Positions 9,130 through 17,896 of a stretch of DNA of 46,811 nucleotides are shown in pieces. Each line of letters opens with the position of its first letter. The stretch's first letter is position 1. Where the stretch lies: positions 1 through 46,811 of the forward strand of contig JAFTXV010000009.1 of assembly GCA_017461505.1 (NCBI GenBank), in the 5' to 3' direction. Origin of the DNA: Paludibacteraceae bacterium (lineage in GTDB: Bacteria; Bacteroidota; Bacteroidia; Bacteroidales; Paludibacteraceae). A model generated the notes under the pieces. The model was not told where the DNA came from. It made no database searches and saw only the letters and a list, made by a program, of their open reading frames with translations. Position numbers and translations under genes: made by a program.

Positions 9130-9759
9130 TTAGGATAGTCTTCTAGCTGGATTACCAAAAACGGTCCAATGATCTTCTACGTTGCGGGTTACGAAACTAC
9201 ATGCGCCAATATGGCAGTGGTTACCGATATGTACCTCGTGATTGATAACAGCTGCGGAATGAATCATATTTTCGTTGCCAATAGTGATACCCCCAATGAG
9301 CATGGTGTGTGAGTCGATACGATTCCAATCGCCGATGACAACATCGTGTCCGATAATCATGTTGGATTGAATGAAGTTGTAATCTCCTATCTTAGCATCT
9401 GCAGCGATAGTAGTAAAGGCGCCTACCATACAACCTTTTCCCAATTGCACGTTGGATCCAATGCGGGCAGTTTGGTGAATCATTGTGAGGAATTCACCTC
9501 CGCGCTGAATAATAGACTCCATACATGCCTTGCGTGAGTTGCCACCTATTGAGCAAATGAAAATATCATCCGTTTGAGGTGTATAATCAGAGATTGTGGC
9601 AATAATAGGAGGGTATCCAATGAAATTGTCAAGCGAGTGGAGATTATCATCTATGTACCCCTTGATGTCATAATCTGATTGATAACCAATGCTTTCGCGT
9701 GCCATGTCATACATGACGCGCCCCATACCACCTGCTCCTATGATGATTAAATGTTTCAT
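9130..9759 (-). CDS. NeuD/PglD-family N-acyltransferase
   Basis: 209 residues. The N-terminal Rossmann-like part starts LIIIGAGGMGRVMYDMA and binds the UDP-sugar in PglD. The C-terminal part (about 95-205) is a left-handed beta-helix of hexapeptide repeats with the conserved His in MIIGHDVVIGDW. PglD acetylates the 4-amino group of UDP-4-amino-trideoxyhexose with acetyl-CoA. Here ACP, ligase and SDR genes lie directly downstream, so the donor may instead be an acyl-ACP. First gene behind an internal promoter. Confidence 0.88.
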   Translation of the reverse strand: MKHLIIIGAGGMGRVMYDMARESIGYQSDYDIKGYIDDNLHSLDNFIGYPPIIATISDYTPQTDDIFICSIGGNSRKACMESIIQRGGEFLTMIHQTARIGSNVQLGKGCMVGAFTTIAADAKIGDYNFIQSNMIIGHDVVIGDWNRIDSHTMLIGGITIGNENMIHSAAVINHEVHIGNHCHIGACSFVTRNVEDHWTVFGNPARRLS

Positions 9760-9779
9760 GTTAGCGACTAATTAGCCTG

Positions 9780-9811
9780 CAAAGTTACAATTTTTTTTTT
9801 GATTATGCAAA
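9780..9811 (-). promoter_or_regulatory. Bacteroides-type promoter inside the polysaccharide operon
   Basis: On the minus strand TTTG (9811-9808), 20 bases including an A10 run, then TAACTTTG (9787-9780). It is 20 bases upstream of the NeuD/PglD start. It could drive the amino-sugar block (9759 to 2733) independently of the main promoter. Confidence 0.8.
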
Positions 9812-10957
9812 TTATGACTTAGCTTTAATGGTTTGCTCAAGAATTTGAGTGATCTGTTTTGCTACATTATTTGATGAAAAGCGATTTTGACAGTCTTCTG
9901 CGATAGATTCATGGTTGTATGAAGAGAGGTTGCTAGTCATTTGTATAATAGCTTGTTCTAGGGCTTGCTGATCGTTGATTGGAATGAGTATGCCATTGCT
10001 ATTGGTGACAATATCTTGAGGTCCACCACAGTCGGTGGCGATGATGGGAATTCCACATGCAAGAGCTTCGATATACGCCACCCCGAAGGTTTCTGATTGC
10101 GATGGGAGAACGAAAATATCACTGTCTTGAAGCAGTGCGACAATTTCCTGTTTGGACTTATGTCCCATGAGTTGTACTTTATCTTCGACCTGCAGTTGAG
10201 TTGTAAGTTTCTGCAATTTGTTCTTCTCAGATCCATCGCCGATGATACTGAGTCTTAATGGCAATGAAGATATGTTTGCTATCGCCTGGATTAGCATGTC
10301 GAAATGCTTTTCCGGAATCAATCTACCCGTTGTGATCAGGTGGATTGTGTGGCGTTGTGTTTTGTTGTATGTAGTATAATGAAATTCTTTACCAACCATG
10401 TTTGGAACAACGACGGAATCCACTCCGACTTGTTGTTTTATGTTGTTTTTAAGTGTGGAAGACACTGTCAGTAGTTGGTCTATAGATGCGTATGCTAGTT
10501 TTGCAGTTGAGATGGTGTTGCTTGGAATAGGAGAGTAAGCCATTTGACTCCAATGCTCCATAGCCACGATGGGAATATTGTATTTTTCTCGCAATGGTAT
10601 GGCTTTTAGTGTGTTTTGTAGATAGTGTGAGTATATCACATCGGGTGTACCATTTCTTAGTATCGCACGTTTGTATATAATCTCTAGTTGCCAAGCGTAA
10701 AACCAATTTTTAATCCTCTGAGGTAGGAAAAATAGCAATGCATATGGTACAAGGAATATGTTGAATGTAGTGATGTTCTCATGCATACCACATTGTACAC
10801 CCAACTTTCGCCAATAGAAACGAAAGCGTGTATCTACACTCAAAATAGTAACTTGATGTCCTAACAGACTAAGTGCTTCGGCTTGGTCTTTTTCAAAGCA
10901 ACCCCATGTGGGGTCTTGCTTAGATGGATATCCTCGTGCAATGATAAAGATTCTCAT
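9812..10957 (-). CDS. GT4-family glycosyltransferase
   Basis: 381 residues, GT-B fold. The acceptor-side N-terminal half contains GYPSKQDPTWGCFEKDQAEAL. The donor half begins near HLITTGRLIPEKHFDMLIQA and has the EX7E motif in SETFGVAYIEALACGIP followed by ATDCGGPQDIV. It transfers a sugar from a nucleotide donor with retention and acts on the lipid-linked repeat unit at the inner face of the membrane. Overlaps the WbsX gene by 4 bases. Donor sugar cannot be told from sequence. Confidence 0.9.
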   Translation of the reverse strand: MRIFIIARGYPSKQDPTWGCFEKDQAEALSLLGHQVTILSVDTRFRFYWRKLGVQCGMHENITTFNIFLVPYALLFFLPQRIKNWFYAWQLEIIYKRAILRNGTPDVIYSHYLQNTLKAIPLREKYNIPIVAMEHWSQMAYSPIPSNTISTAKLAYASIDQLLTVSSTLKNNIKQQVGVDSVVVPNMVGKEFHYTTYNKTQRHTIHLITTGRLIPEKHFDMLIQAIANISSLPLRLSIIGDGSEKNKLQKLTTQLQVEDKVQLMGHKSKQEIVALLQDSDIFVLPSQSETFGVAYIEALACGIPIIATDCGGPQDIVTNSNGILIPINDQQALEQAIIQMTSNLSSYNHESIAEDCQNRFSSNNVAKQITQILEQTIKAKS

Positions 10958-12123
10958 GGTTGTATGAGTTTTTTGCGCAATGCATCAAGGAAACCATGAC
11001 CAAATTTTAGGTCAGGTTCCATATAATTACCTTCTGCCCATTCGTTCCAGGACATAAGAAAGATGATTTGATGCTCTGGTTGCTTGTCCTTAACTAAATC
11101 AAGTGCCATTTCTACTTGCTCTGCAAAAATTTCAGGAGTACTATTTGTGTATATACGTGCCTTTTTACCACTTCGTGGTGATCTATCCCAATTAGGCATA
11201 ATAGTAGGATAGATATTCTCTAGAGTGTCCTCTTTTGTATAAAGCTTTCGATTGATTTTCCTTTGATTGCATTTAGATATTGGAAAATATTTGAATAATC
11301 GAATAGCAAGAGTACGGAAAAGGATATCCCATAATGTACGACAACAAAGATCTGCTCGATTATAACCTCTACTGTTTACGGCATCAAATCCCTGATCTAA
11401 TACACGTTTGTAGAGCATAGATGCTTGATTTGGTATTCGCTTCAGAAGCAAATCTTTAATATGTATGTCGGTGTTAACGATATTCTGTTGTATTCCAACA
11501 AAGTGGATGCCTTTAAGGCCATTCTCATGGGCAAGTTGTTGCCATAGTTGGATAAATGTGTATGCAGATGGAATGTCATTTGGATTCCAGATTAGAAATA
11601 GTGGTTTTTCATCTACACATATATAACGTTCATCTTTAAATGCAGGTAATACATCATAAAAGTGTTTGCGATATTCGTCTTCGTTGTACACCATCTCCAT
11701 TAGGGTCATTTCTTTTTGTTGCCGTGTTCCTGCCTCCCAACTTTTATTGGTCCAATTATGGTTTGCCCAACCTAAACAAAATGGAAAATCAGGTTTGCCA
11801 CTTTGAAGTACTTCTTGGAAAGGACGCTCTAATAGTTTTTTATCATGGCTAAACCAATAATGCCAATAGCAGAATCCCTCAATGCCTGCTTCTCGTGCCA
11901 TTTGTGCTTGTTGTTCTCGGACTTCAGGTAGTCGCAAGTCATAGAAACCTAAATCGGCAGGTATGCGTGGTTGATAGTGCCCCTTAAACAACGGTTTTGC
12001 TTTAGCTACATTTGTCCACTCCGTGAATCCTTTTCCCCACCATTTGTCATTTTCTGGAATGGGATGAAATTGTGGTAAATAGAATGCTATGACACGTGCT
12101 TTCTTGTTATCTTGACCTCTCAT
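10954..12123 (-). CDS. WbsX-like glycosyltransferase / GH99-like protein
   Basis: 389 residues. The start, AFYLPQFHPIPENDKWWGKG and then FTEWTNVAKAKPLFKGHYQP, is the hallmark of the WbsX family (PF14307), and FCYWHYWF, LGWANHNWTN and MSWNEWAEGNYMEPD continue it. The fold is related to GH99 (endo-mannosidase) TIM barrels, and members occur in O-antigen loci where they are presumed glycosyltransferases or processing enzymes, with little direct biochemistry. Translationally coupled to the GT4 gene by an ATGA overlap. Confidence 0.88.
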   Translation of the reverse strand: MRGQDNKKARVIAFYLPQFHPIPENDKWWGKGFTEWTNVAKAKPLFKGHYQPRIPADLGFYDLRLPEVREQQAQMAREAGIEGFCYWHYWFSHDKKLLERPFQEVLQSGKPDFPFCLGWANHNWTNKSWEAGTRQQKEMTLMEMVYNEDEYRKHFYDVLPAFKDERYICVDEKPLFLIWNPNDIPSAYTFIQLWQQLAHENGLKGIHFVGIQQNIVNTDIHIKDLLLKRIPNQASMLYKRVLDQGFDAVNSRGYNRADLCCRTLWDILFRTLAIRLFKYFPISKCNQRKINRKLYTKEDTLENIYPTIMPNWDRSPRSGKKARIYTNSTPEIFAEQVEMALDLVKDKQPEHQIIFLMSWNEWAEGNYMEPDLKFGHGFLDALRKKLIQP

Positions 12124-12127
12124 ATGC

Positions 12128-12754
12128 TTATTTGAATGATTTTATGATTTTAGCAGGTGAACCAGCTGCTAGAGAAAACGATGGTATGTCAGTTGTAACC
12201 ACCGAGTTACATGCAATAATAGCTCCCTTTCCAACATGCACATTTGGCATAATCATAGTTCCTTCACCAATCCATACATTATCCTCAATAACTACTTCTC
12301 CTTTGGATTGTAATGGGCGCATATATGGAGGGGTACTTAATGATTCTGATGTGGTTTCACCATGTGAGTTGTCGGTGATAAGTACGCGTGGTCCAGTCAA
12401 TACATTATCACCAATTTTGATTAGATTGATGGCTGAAATATGAGATTGAGCTCCTATGCTGCAATTATTACCAATTATGATTTGTGGAGTAAATTGTTGT
12501 TGCGTATGCAGATAATGATCGTACGCAGTTAATCGACCATAATCTCCGATGTGCGATTTCTCACCAATACTAATGTATTGTTCACCAAGATATGTTGTAT
12601 GTTTACCTAGTGTGCTATTTTTTCCTAGATGGTTGAAAAACCTCGATTTATAACCTGTAAATAATCGAACTCTGATACTATTCCACATATTGCATGCATT
12701 TTGTGGAAAAAGGTAGGATAAGAATTTGCCAAGTATAAATATTCCTTGTTTCAT
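12128..12754 (-). CDS. hexapeptide-repeat O-acyltransferase (maltose/serine acetyltransferase-like)
   Basis: 208 residues. After an N-terminal membrane-proximal segment, left-handed beta-helix repeats run from about 55 to 200, including ISIGEKSHIGDYGRL, VVIEDNVWIGEGTMIMPNVH and VGKGAIIACNSVVTTDIP, and the loop His in DNSHGET is the probable catalytic base. Expected to O-acetylate a sugar of the repeat unit with acetyl-CoA. Starts within the GT2 gene (4-base overlap). Confidence 0.87.
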   Translation of the reverse strand: MKQGIFILGKFLSYLFPQNACNMWNSIRVRLFTGYKSRFFNHLGKNSTLGKHTTYLGEQYISIGEKSHIGDYGRLTAYDHYLHTQQQFTPQIIIGNNCSIGAQSHISAINLIKIGDNVLTGPRVLITDNSHGETTSESLSTPPYMRPLQSKGEVVIEDNVWIGEGTMIMPNVHVGKGAIIACNSVVTTDIPSFSLAAGSPAKIIKSFK

Positions 12755-13686
12755 TTTATGTGATTTTGGCGTTTACGAAGATCAATATGATTATATACAA
12801 TGCTAACTGAGGCAATGATTGCTGCTAAAGGCATATATATACATCCTATTGTAACTATTTTCTTGATATCCGATTTTGTATGGCAGGAAAATACAGATAC
12901 GTTGTTTTTATATTTAATTTTTCGAACAATCCAAAAAAATAATTCTATTGAAAATCTCAAATAGAGCAACTGTCGTTTTAATCCATATGTGTTTTTTATT
13001 TTATATGCAAGGTATTTAAATGTACCTAATTGTATTTTCTCCACACTAGCCCCTGTGGTCTTACCTGTTGGTGCTTTCATATACATTGCCCCACAATAAC
13101 CTGCTATTCGTTGTGCTTTAGGACGAGCAGAAAACACTTCAATATGAAAATCCCAGTCTTCACGTTCTTTGATGTGTGTAGGGATATTAATGTTATTTTT
13201 TTTGAGGAAATGATGTTTGTAAATAAAACAATGTGGTGGAAGTGTCCCGAAAGGTCCCCAAATTGTCAACAAGCGGAATAAATTACAACGTAATCCTTTG
13301 GTTGGCGTTGTTTCACCATTCTTGTTGATCCAGCACCAATCAGTGTATGAAACATCCAAAGAGTGTTGTTCCATCAGTCTGATCTGTATTTGTAATTTAT
13401 CTTTGTCTATAATATCATCTGCATCTAAAAAATGGATATACTCTCCTTGTGCTAATGATAATCCTAATTTACGAGCAGATGCCGAACCTCCATTCTCTTT
13501 TTGTATGAGTTTTATGCGTAGATCTATTTTTGCAATTTCGCTAACAATAGTTGCACTATTGTCGGTAGAGCCATCGTCAACAATAATCATCTCCCAGTCT
13601 GTGAAGGTTTGTTCTTGGACAGATTTTATTGTTGTTGCAATATAGGGCGCTGAATTATAGCAAGGGGTTATGATGGTTACTTTCAT
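12751..13686 (-). CDS. GT2-family glycosyltransferase
   Basis: 311 residues. GT-A fold with VTIITPCYNSAPYIATTI at the start, VDDGSTDNS (about 37-45), and the DXD-type motif in HFLDADDIID. The C-terminal 90 residues include a hydrophobic, basic region (about 235-300) that may dock it to the membrane. Unusually AT-rich in its last third compared with the rfb genes. Adds one sugar to the lipid-linked repeat unit; acceptor and donor unknown. Confidence 0.9.
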   Translation of the reverse strand: MKVTIITPCYNSAPYIATTIKSVQEQTFTDWEMIIVDDGSTDNSATIVSEIAKIDLRIKLIQKENGGSASARKLGLSLAQGEYIHFLDADDIIDKDKLQIQIRLMEQHSLDVSYTDWCWINKNGETTPTKGLRCNLFRLLTIWGPFGTLPPHCFIYKHHFLKKNNINIPTHIKEREDWDFHIEVFSARPKAQRIAGYCGAMYMKAPTGKTTGASVEKIQLGTFKYLAYKIKNTYGLKRQLLYLRFSIELFFWIVRKIKYKNNVSVFSCHTKSDIKKIVTIGCIYMPLAAIIASVSIVYNHIDLRKRQNHIK

Positions 13687-13712
13687 GCTGATATATCTTT
13701 GAAGTGGTGAGA

Positions 13713-14897
13713 TTATTCCTTATTTTCTATCAATGCAGGCGAATAATATACGGATTGTAACAACAAAAATATTGGTACAATAGGAAATGTTTCGAAGAGG
13801 GACATAAGGAAGAATATACACAAGGCAACAACCCCTGCGGTTGTAGGTGAAGCAGTAACCTTGAGTGCACGTTTAATTACAAATGTCACGATGCCTATGA
13901 AGGCAATACATAATGCAATACCGCCTTGCAGTAGGAACATAAGCCATAGATTATGCGGACCAGAAGCCCCGAGGTGAACATCATTCCACTCTACGTCTTG
14001 CACGCCATGTCCAATCCAAGGACTTTGGTTTATTTGATACACAGCATTATCCCATATTACTGTTCGTAAACTGAAACTCGTGTCTTTGGATAAGGTGCTC
14101 TCAATAAAGTTAGCTGCCAATTTGATTTCTTCAATCGAATTGCCGTACCACACTATGAAAGTAAAGAAAAGAACATATATGATAACAAAGCAGATAAGAT
14201 AAATCTTAGGATGCTTAATCACGTTATGTATCAATAGATACACTGCAAACAACGACAATCCTACTGCTGAAGTCATAGAACCTACAAAAAACACTGACCA
14301 TAACGATATAATGACTAATAGAAAGAGATTCAATACACCTTTCTTTGTTGATAATGTATATATTGTCTGTATGGTAATTCCTAACAAACATACGAATCCC
14401 ATTTGATTATAGTGCCCCAATAGATATCTTGTAGAATCGCCTCTTCCAACCCAAGTATGATCTATCCACAAACCGTCTGGGAATAATATCAATAATATCG
14501 CATTTAAGTATATTAGAAATGAAAATGCAAAAGCTAAATACCTAAAATGATCTTGTGGAGCGTTTTGCCAGTAGCAGATTCCTAATAATAAGAAGATTAT
14601 GATGTTCAACCACCCAAATACGGGTGTTAATCCCTTACCTGATGTAAAGGCATAAGAGAGAAATATATAGAGTATAAACCATAGATTAGTCAATGTGTTA
14701 AACTTATTCAGTCTAATGCCCTGTTTGTAAAAAATAATACACAGTATGACAAAAAATATCATCTCAATAGCTTGTACAACACGAGTTACAAGATAAAATA
14801 CACCACCTTGAGGCAAACTAATAAAGGTAAGCCCTATCATGATGAGATAGAGAAACAAGTGCCAAGACGGTAAAACTATTTTATCAAAATTACGCAT
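13713..14897 (-). CDS. O-antigen polymerase/ligase-like membrane protein (Wzy-like)
   Basis: 394 residues with about ten to twelve hydrophobic segments and one large polar loop near 240-310 (with IWDNAVYQINQSPWIGHGV and PHNLWLMFLLQGG), the O-antigen ligase-type loop of the Wzy_C family (PF04932). Its place next to the flippase and glycosyltransferases favours polymerase (Wzy) over WaaL ligase, but sequence alone does not decide. The gene is AT-rich, as Wzy genes usually are. Confidence 0.85.
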   Translation of the reverse strand: MRNFDKIVLPSWHLFLYLIMIGLTFISLPQGGVFYLVTRVVQAIEMIFFVILCIIFYKQGIRLNKFNTLTNLWFILYIFLSYAFTSGKGLTPVFGWLNIIIFLLLGICYWQNAPQDHFRYLAFAFSFLIYLNAILLILFPDGLWIDHTWVGRGDSTRYLLGHYNQMGFVCLLGITIQTIYTLSTKKGVLNLFLLVIISLWSVFFVGSMTSAVGLSLFAVYLLIHNVIKHPKIYLICFVIIYVLFFTFIVWYGNSIEEIKLAANFIESTLSKDTSFSLRTVIWDNAVYQINQSPWIGHGVQDVEWNDVHLGASGPHNLWLMFLLQGGIALCIAFIGIVTFVIKRALKVTASPTTAGVVALCIFFLMSLFETFPIVPIFLLLQSVYYSPALIENKE

Positions 14898-14901
14898 TAG
14901 G

Positions 14902-16416
14902 TTAGTTATGTATTTTTTTGATTAGTTGTGTGATATGTTGTTTTTCCTCTTTCTCTAAAGAGGTGATCCAAATAGATAGTAGTCCCGTAGCAGCAGATAA
15001 GAGTATAGTAAGGATAATACGCCACGATAGATTAATGTAACAAATTGATATATAGCATACAATACTCATTGTGGTTGCTGGAACAATGATTTTTAGGAAC
15101 ACATTCCTGCAGAATGGTAGTATCGCAATATTTGCGATACGTTTCATCAAGGGTAACCGCAAAAATGAGGTAAACAATTCTACTCCGATATAACACCACA
15201 TGACTGATACAAGTGGCAAACCTGCCTTGATACAACCCCATGCAAATACTATGACCAAGAGTTTAAATGTGTAGAATGTCAAATTATACATTCGTATTTT
15301 GCCTACTGCTTGATTGGCGGTTGTTAGCCCAACAGATATTTGGTCGCACAGTGATGCTGCTAAGATACATCGGCAGAACATCACTGCGTGTTCGGGTACT
15401 TCACCCAGCCAAAAATGTAGAACTGTATCCATTTCGGCAATCAATGGTATCGCCACTAATGACAATAGCAAAAAGGCATACTTGCTTTCATATTCACAGA
15501 GTCGCACCATTCGTGAGCGGTCTCCACTACCTTCTGCTTTCATAATCTGAGGATTCATCGCATTGAGAATAGAGGTGGAGATAAATTGTACAGCTCCTAA
15601 TACTTGTTGTGCAATACCGTATGCAGAATTAACAATAGTACCATAAAAAATATTCAATACCACAGCAATTCCCTGATTACGACCAATGATACATCCCATG
15701 GAATAGGTCGTCCAACCCGCAAAATGACTCAATTCTTTTATAAATTGTTTATCCCAATCTCGTAAACGAGGCAAATGAAATTCAGGAAACTTCGCGGAAG
15801 CATAGATACTAAATGCCAAAAGATTTACCAAAGTAATTCCTGCCATCAAGACTGAATAACTTACAAGATGGTCATATGCGATATGGGATAACCCTATGGC
15901 AATCAGTAATTTTAATATTCCATCTACTACATCCACAATGGATATATATACGATATTTTCTCGCGCGATGAATAATGCCCGTATAGGAGCGGTGATAAAA
16001 GTTAACATCAACATTACTACCGCGGCATTATATACATACCAAGCGGCTTGTTGTCGTTCAACTGCGATATTGAGAAAATCATGTGTGATCCACGAACCTA
16101 AGCAGAATAACACCACACCTAATATGCTTGCAATCAATATATGCAGCAGCATACTATTTCCAAAAATTTGTCGAATCTTTTGTGGATCATTCTTGCCATG
16201 ATATATAGATAAAAAACGCTGAGTAGTTACCACTAAGGCGTTGGTAATGAATGACATCATCGCTATCACACCTGCTACGATTGAGTATATACCATAGTCA
16301 CTCTGTCCCAATGCACTTAAAATAAGTCGGGTAGAGTACAATGACAGGCACACGTTGATAATCGTGCGCGTGTATTGAGCCATCGTATTGATTATGATGC
16401 GATTAGAATTTGTCAT
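14902..16416 (-). CDS. oligosaccharide flippase (Wzx-like)
   Basis: 504 residues, about 12-14 transmembrane segments, polysaccharide transporter branch of the MOP superfamily. Begins MTNSNRIIINTMAQYTRTI and then SLYSTRLILSALGQSDYGIYS, a typical start of Bacteroidetes flippases. It moves undecaprenyl-linked repeat units to the periplasmic face. Overlaps the rfbD stop by 4 bases and is followed after 4 bases by the polymerase, so export and polymerisation genes are coupled. Confidence 0.9.
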   Translation of the reverse strand: MTNSNRIIINTMAQYTRTIINVCLSLYSTRLILSALGQSDYGIYSIVAGVIAMMSFITNALVVTTQRFLSIYHGKNDPQKIRQIFGNSMLLHILIASILGVVLFCLGSWITHDFLNIAVERQQAAWYVYNAAVVMLMLTFITAPIRALFIARENIVYISIVDVVDGILKLLIAIGLSHIAYDHLVSYSVLMAGITLVNLLAFSIYASAKFPEFHLPRLRDWDKQFIKELSHFAGWTTYSMGCIIGRNQGIAVVLNIFYGTIVNSAYGIAQQVLGAVQFISTSILNAMNPQIMKAEGSGDRSRMVRLCEYESKYAFLLLSLVAIPLIAEMDTVLHFWLGEVPEHAVMFCRCILAASLCDQISVGLTTANQAVGKIRMYNLTFYTFKLLVIVFAWGCIKAGLPLVSVMWCYIGVELFTSFLRLPLMKRIANIAILPFCRNVFLKIIVPATTMSIVCYISICYINLSWRIILTILLSAATGLLSIWITSLEKEEKQHITQLIKKIHN

Positions 16417-17303
16417 ATTTTAGCCATATTCCCCAAACATACCTTCAGCGACTCTGTCCAATAAGGCACCTTCACGCCAAACGTCTGCTTAATCTTTGTC
16501 TTGTCCAATACAGAGTAGGCAGGTCGTTTTACAGGCGATGGGAACTCATCACTATGACATGGCTGAATGTCGCACTCCGTATGTCCTGCGTACTCTGCTA
16601 TCATCTTTGTGAAATCAAACCAACTGCAAACTCCCTCATTACTAAAGTGATACACACCATCGTTACCCTCATACTTGCGCTCGCTTACAATCTCATAAAT
16701 CGCTGCTGCCAAGTCGTACGCATAGGTTGGTGTACCCACTTGGTCAAAGACTACTTTTAATTGTGGTTTAGTGGCTGTCAAATTCAACATGGTTTTCACA
16801 AAGTTCTTGCCGAACTCGCTATACAGCCATGCGGTACGAATAATTATATGATGGCAGCCTGATGCCAGAATATTTTGTTCGCCCTGCAATTTGGTCTTGC
16901 CATACACTCCTGTGGGCGTTCCTTTTTGATCTTCCTTGCAAGGTGTATTATAAGGATCGCCGCCAAACACATAATCAGTTGAAATATGCACCAGCACTCC
17001 GTCCACTTCTTTCATCGCAACTGCCAAATTCTCAACGGCTTTCGCATTCAGCAGTTCGCAAAATGCTTCATCCGTCTCAGCCTTATCTACATTCGTATAG
17101 GCCGCACAGTTGATGATGCACTTTACATCATTCTCTTGCACCATCTTGCGTACCGACTCCATTGACGTAATATCCAACAGAGTAGTTTCAATTCCCTCCA
17201 CCTCAACTACATCTGTGAAAATATACTCATCTTGGCTATCCTTAGCCACTATACGCATCTCGTTGCCGAGTTGCCCGTTTGCGCCTGTTACTAATATCTT
17301 CAT
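16413..17303 (-). CDS. rfbD: dTDP-4-dehydrorhamnose reductase
   Basis: 296 residues from MKILVTGANGQLGNEM, which I prefer over an upstream in-frame start at 17360 because the Rossmann strand begins here and the longer version overlaps rfbC by 53 bases with repeat-derived sequence. VTGANGQLG is the NADPH motif; STDYVFGG and YGKTKLQGEQ give the SDR catalytic Thr/Tyr/Lys set. It reduces dTDP-4-keto-L-rhamnose to dTDP-L-rhamnose, the last step of the pathway. Four bases behind rfbC. Confidence 0.95.
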   Translation of the reverse strand: MKILVTGANGQLGNEMRIVAKDSQDEYIFTDVVEVEGIETTLLDITSMESVRKMVQENDVKCIINCAAYTNVDKAETDEAFCELLNAKAVENLAVAMKEVDGVLVHISTDYVFGGDPYNTPCKEDQKGTPTGVYGKTKLQGEQNILASGCHHIIIRTAWLYSEFGKNFVKTMLNLTATKPQLKVVFDQVGTPTYAYDLAAAIYEIVSERKYEGNDGVYHFSNEGVCSWFDFTKMIAEYAGHTECDIQPCHSDEFPSPVKRPAYSVLDKTKIKQTFGVKVPYWTESLKVCLGNMAKI

Positions 17304-17307
17304 AATT

Positions 17308-17892
17308 TTAGTCCTGATTCTTGGCTCCTTGTTCCTGATTCCACACAAAAGGTGTATCAAACTCCGCTAATTTCGGATGTTTGGTATCTTTCTCGCTCAG
17401 CAACGCCTCCTCCATCTTTAGCCCCCAATCTATACCAAGCGACTCATCCAATATCGAAATCCCACCATCTGCCTCTGGGTGATAGAAATTATCACACTTG
17501 TATTGGAATACGGCACTCTCGCTCAATACTGCAAAGCCATGCGCAAATCCTTGAGGGATAAAGAATTGACGATGATTCTCTTCTGTCAGCAATACCGCTA
17601 CATGTTGTCCGTAGGTCGGACTGCCTTTGCGAATATCAACCGCCACATCTATCACTTCTCCCTTCACGCAACGTACCAATTTACTTTGCGCATAGGGTGG
17701 GCGCTGAAAGTGCAAGCCTCTCATCACACCAAACTTTGACATGCTCTCGTTGTCTTGCACAAAGTGTATATCACCTACCTTCTCCTTGAAATCTCTCTCC
17801 GAAAAACTCTCAAAGAAATAGCCACGAGCATCGCCAAACACCTTTGGCTCAATGATGTACACTCCTTCTATTGCGGTTTTGATAACTTCCAT
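17308..17892 (-). CDS. rfbC: dTDP-4-dehydrorhamnose 3,5-epimerase
   Basis: 194 residues, cupin fold. Conserved RGYFFESFSERDF, FVQDNESMSKFGVMRGLHFQ with the catalytic His, LVRCVKGEVIDVAVD and FIPQGFAHGFAVLSE are all present. Epimerises C3 and C5 of the 4-keto sugar. The core ends near EFDTPFVWN and the last residues (QEQGAKNQD) are encoded by a short repeat also found in the MBOAT gene, so the natural C-terminus seems to have been replaced or extended by it. Confidence 0.95.
   Translation of the reverse strand: MEVIKTAIEGVYIIEPKVFGDARGYFFESFSERDFKEKVGDIHFVQDNESMSKFGVMRGLHFQRPPYAQSKLVRCVKGEVIDVAVDIRKGSPTYGQHVAVLLTEENHRQFFIPQGFAHGFAVLSESAVFQYKCDNFYHPEADGGISILDESLGIDWGLKMEEALLSEKDTKHPKLAEFDTPFVWNQEQGAKNQD
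17311..17341 (-). repeat. short dispersed repeat forming the rfbC C-terminus
   Basis: On the coding strand this carries CAGGAACAAGGAGCCAAG followed by AATCAGGAC, encoding QEQGAKNQD just before the stop. A similar run (GGAACAAGGAGCAAGG, then the same again) is in the MBOAT gene at 31482-31516. Confidence 0.6.
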
Positions 17893-17896
17893 ACAA

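Noticed and set aside
17304-17360. N-terminal extension of rfbD (MIHLLCGIRNKEPRIRTK)
   Set aside because: Encoded by the end of rfbC and the GGAACAAGGAGC repeat. The Rossmann strand of the family starts at the Met at 17303.
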